Assembly: GCF_000092925.1 (NCBI RefSeq)
Contig: NC_014217.1
Coordinates: forward strand, 4,154,001-4,218,000
DNA length: 64,000 bases
Reading direction: 5' to 3'
Origin: Ancylobacter novellus DSM 506
GTDB lineage: Bacteria; Pseudomonadota; Alphaproteobacteria; Rhizobiales; Xanthobacteraceae
Position 1 is the first letter of the stretch; every line of letters starts with the position of its first letter. Shown piece after piece: positions 62,910 through 64,000 of the stretch. The translations under genes and the position numbers were made by a program. Below the pieces are notes generated by a model. That model was not told the DNA's origin and searched no databases. It saw nothing but the letters and a program-made list of their open reading frames with translations.

Positions 62910-64000
62910 ATGGAACGGGCAGGGTGGCTCGGCGTGGCGCAGAACGGTTCGGTCGGCATCGTCCCTGAGGTCGCGGCGCAGGCGGACGAGTTCACCCAAT
63001 GGCGCCGCACGCTGCACGCCATGCCGGAGACCGCCTTTACCGAGCATCGCACCTCGGCCTTCGTCGCCGGAAAGCTGGAGAGCTTCGGCCTGCCCGTGCA
63101 TCGCGGCCTCGCCGGCACCGGGCTGGTGGCGACGCTGAAGGGCCGGTTGGGCGATGGCCCCGCCATCGGCCTGCGCGCCGACATCGACGCGCTCGACATC
63201 CACGAGGCGACCAACCTGCCTTATCGCTCGGACACGCCGGGCAAGATGCACGCCTGCGGCCATGACGGGCACATGACCATGCTGCTCGCCGCCGCAAGCC
63301 ATCTGAGCGCGCATCCCGACTTCGCCGGCACGGTGCATTTCATCTTCCAGCCGGCCGAGGAGAACGAGGGCGGCGGGCGCGTGATGGTCGAGGAGGGGCT
63401 GTTCGACCTGTTCCCGACGCAGGCGGTCTACGGCCTGCACAACTGGCCGAACGCGCCCTTCGGCACCTTCCTCGGACGGCCGGGGCCGATGTTCGCCTCC
63501 TTCGACATCTTCGAGGTGAAGGTGATCGGCCGGGGCGCCCATGCCGCCATGCCCCAGCGCGGCATCGATCCGGTGCTGGCGGCCTCGCTGATCGTCGCGC
63601 AGCTCCAGTCCATCGTGTCGCGCTCGGTGAGCCCGCAGGAGGCGGCGGTGGTCACCGTCACCCAAATCCATGGCGGCGAGACCTGGAACATCATCCCCGA
63701 CGAAGTGGTGCTGCGCGGCACGGTGCGCAGCTTCACGCCGGAGGTGCGCGACCTCGTCGAGCAGCGCTTCCGCGCCGTGGTCGAGGGCGTCTGCGCCGCG
63801 CAGGGGGCGAGCGCCGAGATTCGCTATGAGCGCCGCTATCCCTCGCTGGTCAACCACCGCGCCGAGTTCGGGCAGGCGCTGGCCGCCGCGGGCGCGACGG
63901 TCGGCGCGGAGAACGTCGTCCCCGATTTCGAGCCGATCATGGCCGCCGAGGACTTCGCCTATATGCTGGAAAGGGTGCCGGGCGCCTATCTCTGCCTTGC
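62910..64000 (+). CDS. M20-family amidohydrolase, 3' end cut off by window edge
   Basis: A metal-dependent peptidase/aminoacylase of the hippurate hydrolase (M20D) type. It hydrolyses N-acyl amino acids such as hippurate or indole-acetyl amino acids. RRTLHAMPETAFTEHRTSAF, metal ligands in HACGHDGHMTMLLA, the catalytic Glu pair in FQPAEENEGGG, and HGGETWNIIPDEV are visible over 363 codons. The last ~20-30 residues are outside the window. ATG 62910 is used; GTG 62934 is an alternative. Divergent from the PLD operon. Confidence 0.9.
   Translation, partial: MERAGWLGVAQNGSVGIVPEVAAQADEFTQWRRTLHAMPETAFTEHRTSAFVAGKLESFGLPVHRGLAGTGLVATLKGRLGDGPAIGLRADIDALDIHEATNLPYRSDTPGKMHACGHDGHMTMLLAAASHLSAHPDFAGTVHFIFQPAEENEGGGRVMVEEGLFDLFPTQAVYGLHNWPNAPFGTFLGRPGPMFASFDIFEVKVIGRGAHAAMPQRGIDPVLAASLIVAQLQSIVSRSVSPQEAAVVTVTQIHGGETWNIIPDEVVLRGTVRSFTPEVRDLVEQRFRAVVEGVCAAQGASAEIRYERRYPSLVNHRAEFGQALAAAGATVGAENVVPDFEPIMAAEDFAYMLERVPGAYLCL

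Overview
The window is high-GC, densely coded chromosomal DNA with intact genes throughout. Gene content and order fit an alphaproteobacterium of the order Hyphomicrobiales (Rhizobiales), probably near Xanthobacteraceae/Ancylobacter/Starkeya. The main pointers are the blocks tadA-rluB-rsmD, folC-accD-trpA-trpB-trpF with lapA-ihfB-sppA, and murJ-trpS-usp-nfu-tsaB-rimI-mur-plsC-miaB-phoH-ybeY-corC-lnt-xre-metK-trmB. Others are an infC that appears to start at ATT, an AccD without its zinc cysteines, and candidate GGAAC-N16/17-GTT general-stress promoters. Species cannot be fixed from the sequence alone. No rRNA, tRNA, CRISPR array, insertion sequence or prophage was seen.

Layout. 0-5 kb: RNA modification and translation (tadA, partial; rluB with a very long repetitive tail; rsmD; infC). 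5-16.5 kb: folate, malonyl-CoA and tryptophan synthesis (folC, accD, trpA, trpB, trpF) and, further on, lapA, ihfB and sppA. Between trpF and lapA lies a sulfate ABC transporter (binding protein and two permeases, no ATPase) and an ornithine cyclodeaminase-family gene. 16.7-21 kb: three phosphonate-associated genes (hexapeptide transferase, DUF1045, phnM) and a gamma-glutamyltransferase. 22-31.8 kb: mixed metabolic and accessory genes, including ornithine decarboxylase with a GNAT, Ohr, a four-gene overlapping operon (ygfZ, tag, HD hydrolase, tyrosine phosphatase), cytochrome c, L,D-transpeptidase, an MFS carrier and DoxX. 31.8-51.3 kb: a long minus-strand housekeeping block for translation fidelity, tRNA modification, envelope lipid and lipoprotein synthesis, peptidoglycan precursor flipping and metal regulation. 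It is interrupted only by one plus-strand GAF-EAL gene. 51.4-63 kb: adenosine-kinase-like enzyme, DUF2076, Bax-inhibitor-1 protein, an ECF sigma/anti-sigma pair, a ROK-like protein whose motifs run in a permuted order, and a stress cluster (SDR, DUF3008, YciE/YciF, Pro/Asp-rich protein, endonuclease/phosphatase, phospholipase D-VTT fusion). The window ends inside an M20 amidohydrolase.

Non-coding DNA. Many gaps between 3 and 28 kb hold REP-like palindromic repeats of two types (about 85-95 bp), and a third type sits at 57.3 kb. Four GGAAC-N16/17-(C/G)GTT promoter candidates stand before the DUF883/holin operon, the ROK gene, the YciE operon and the PLD operon, suggesting a shared general stress (EcfG-type) regulon. 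Two leaders deserve an RNA-motif search: the 600-nt region before ornithine decarboxylase and the short hairpin leader before the Bax-inhibitor-1 gene. These are the places where the alphaproteobacterial speF and ybhL RNA motifs are known to occur.
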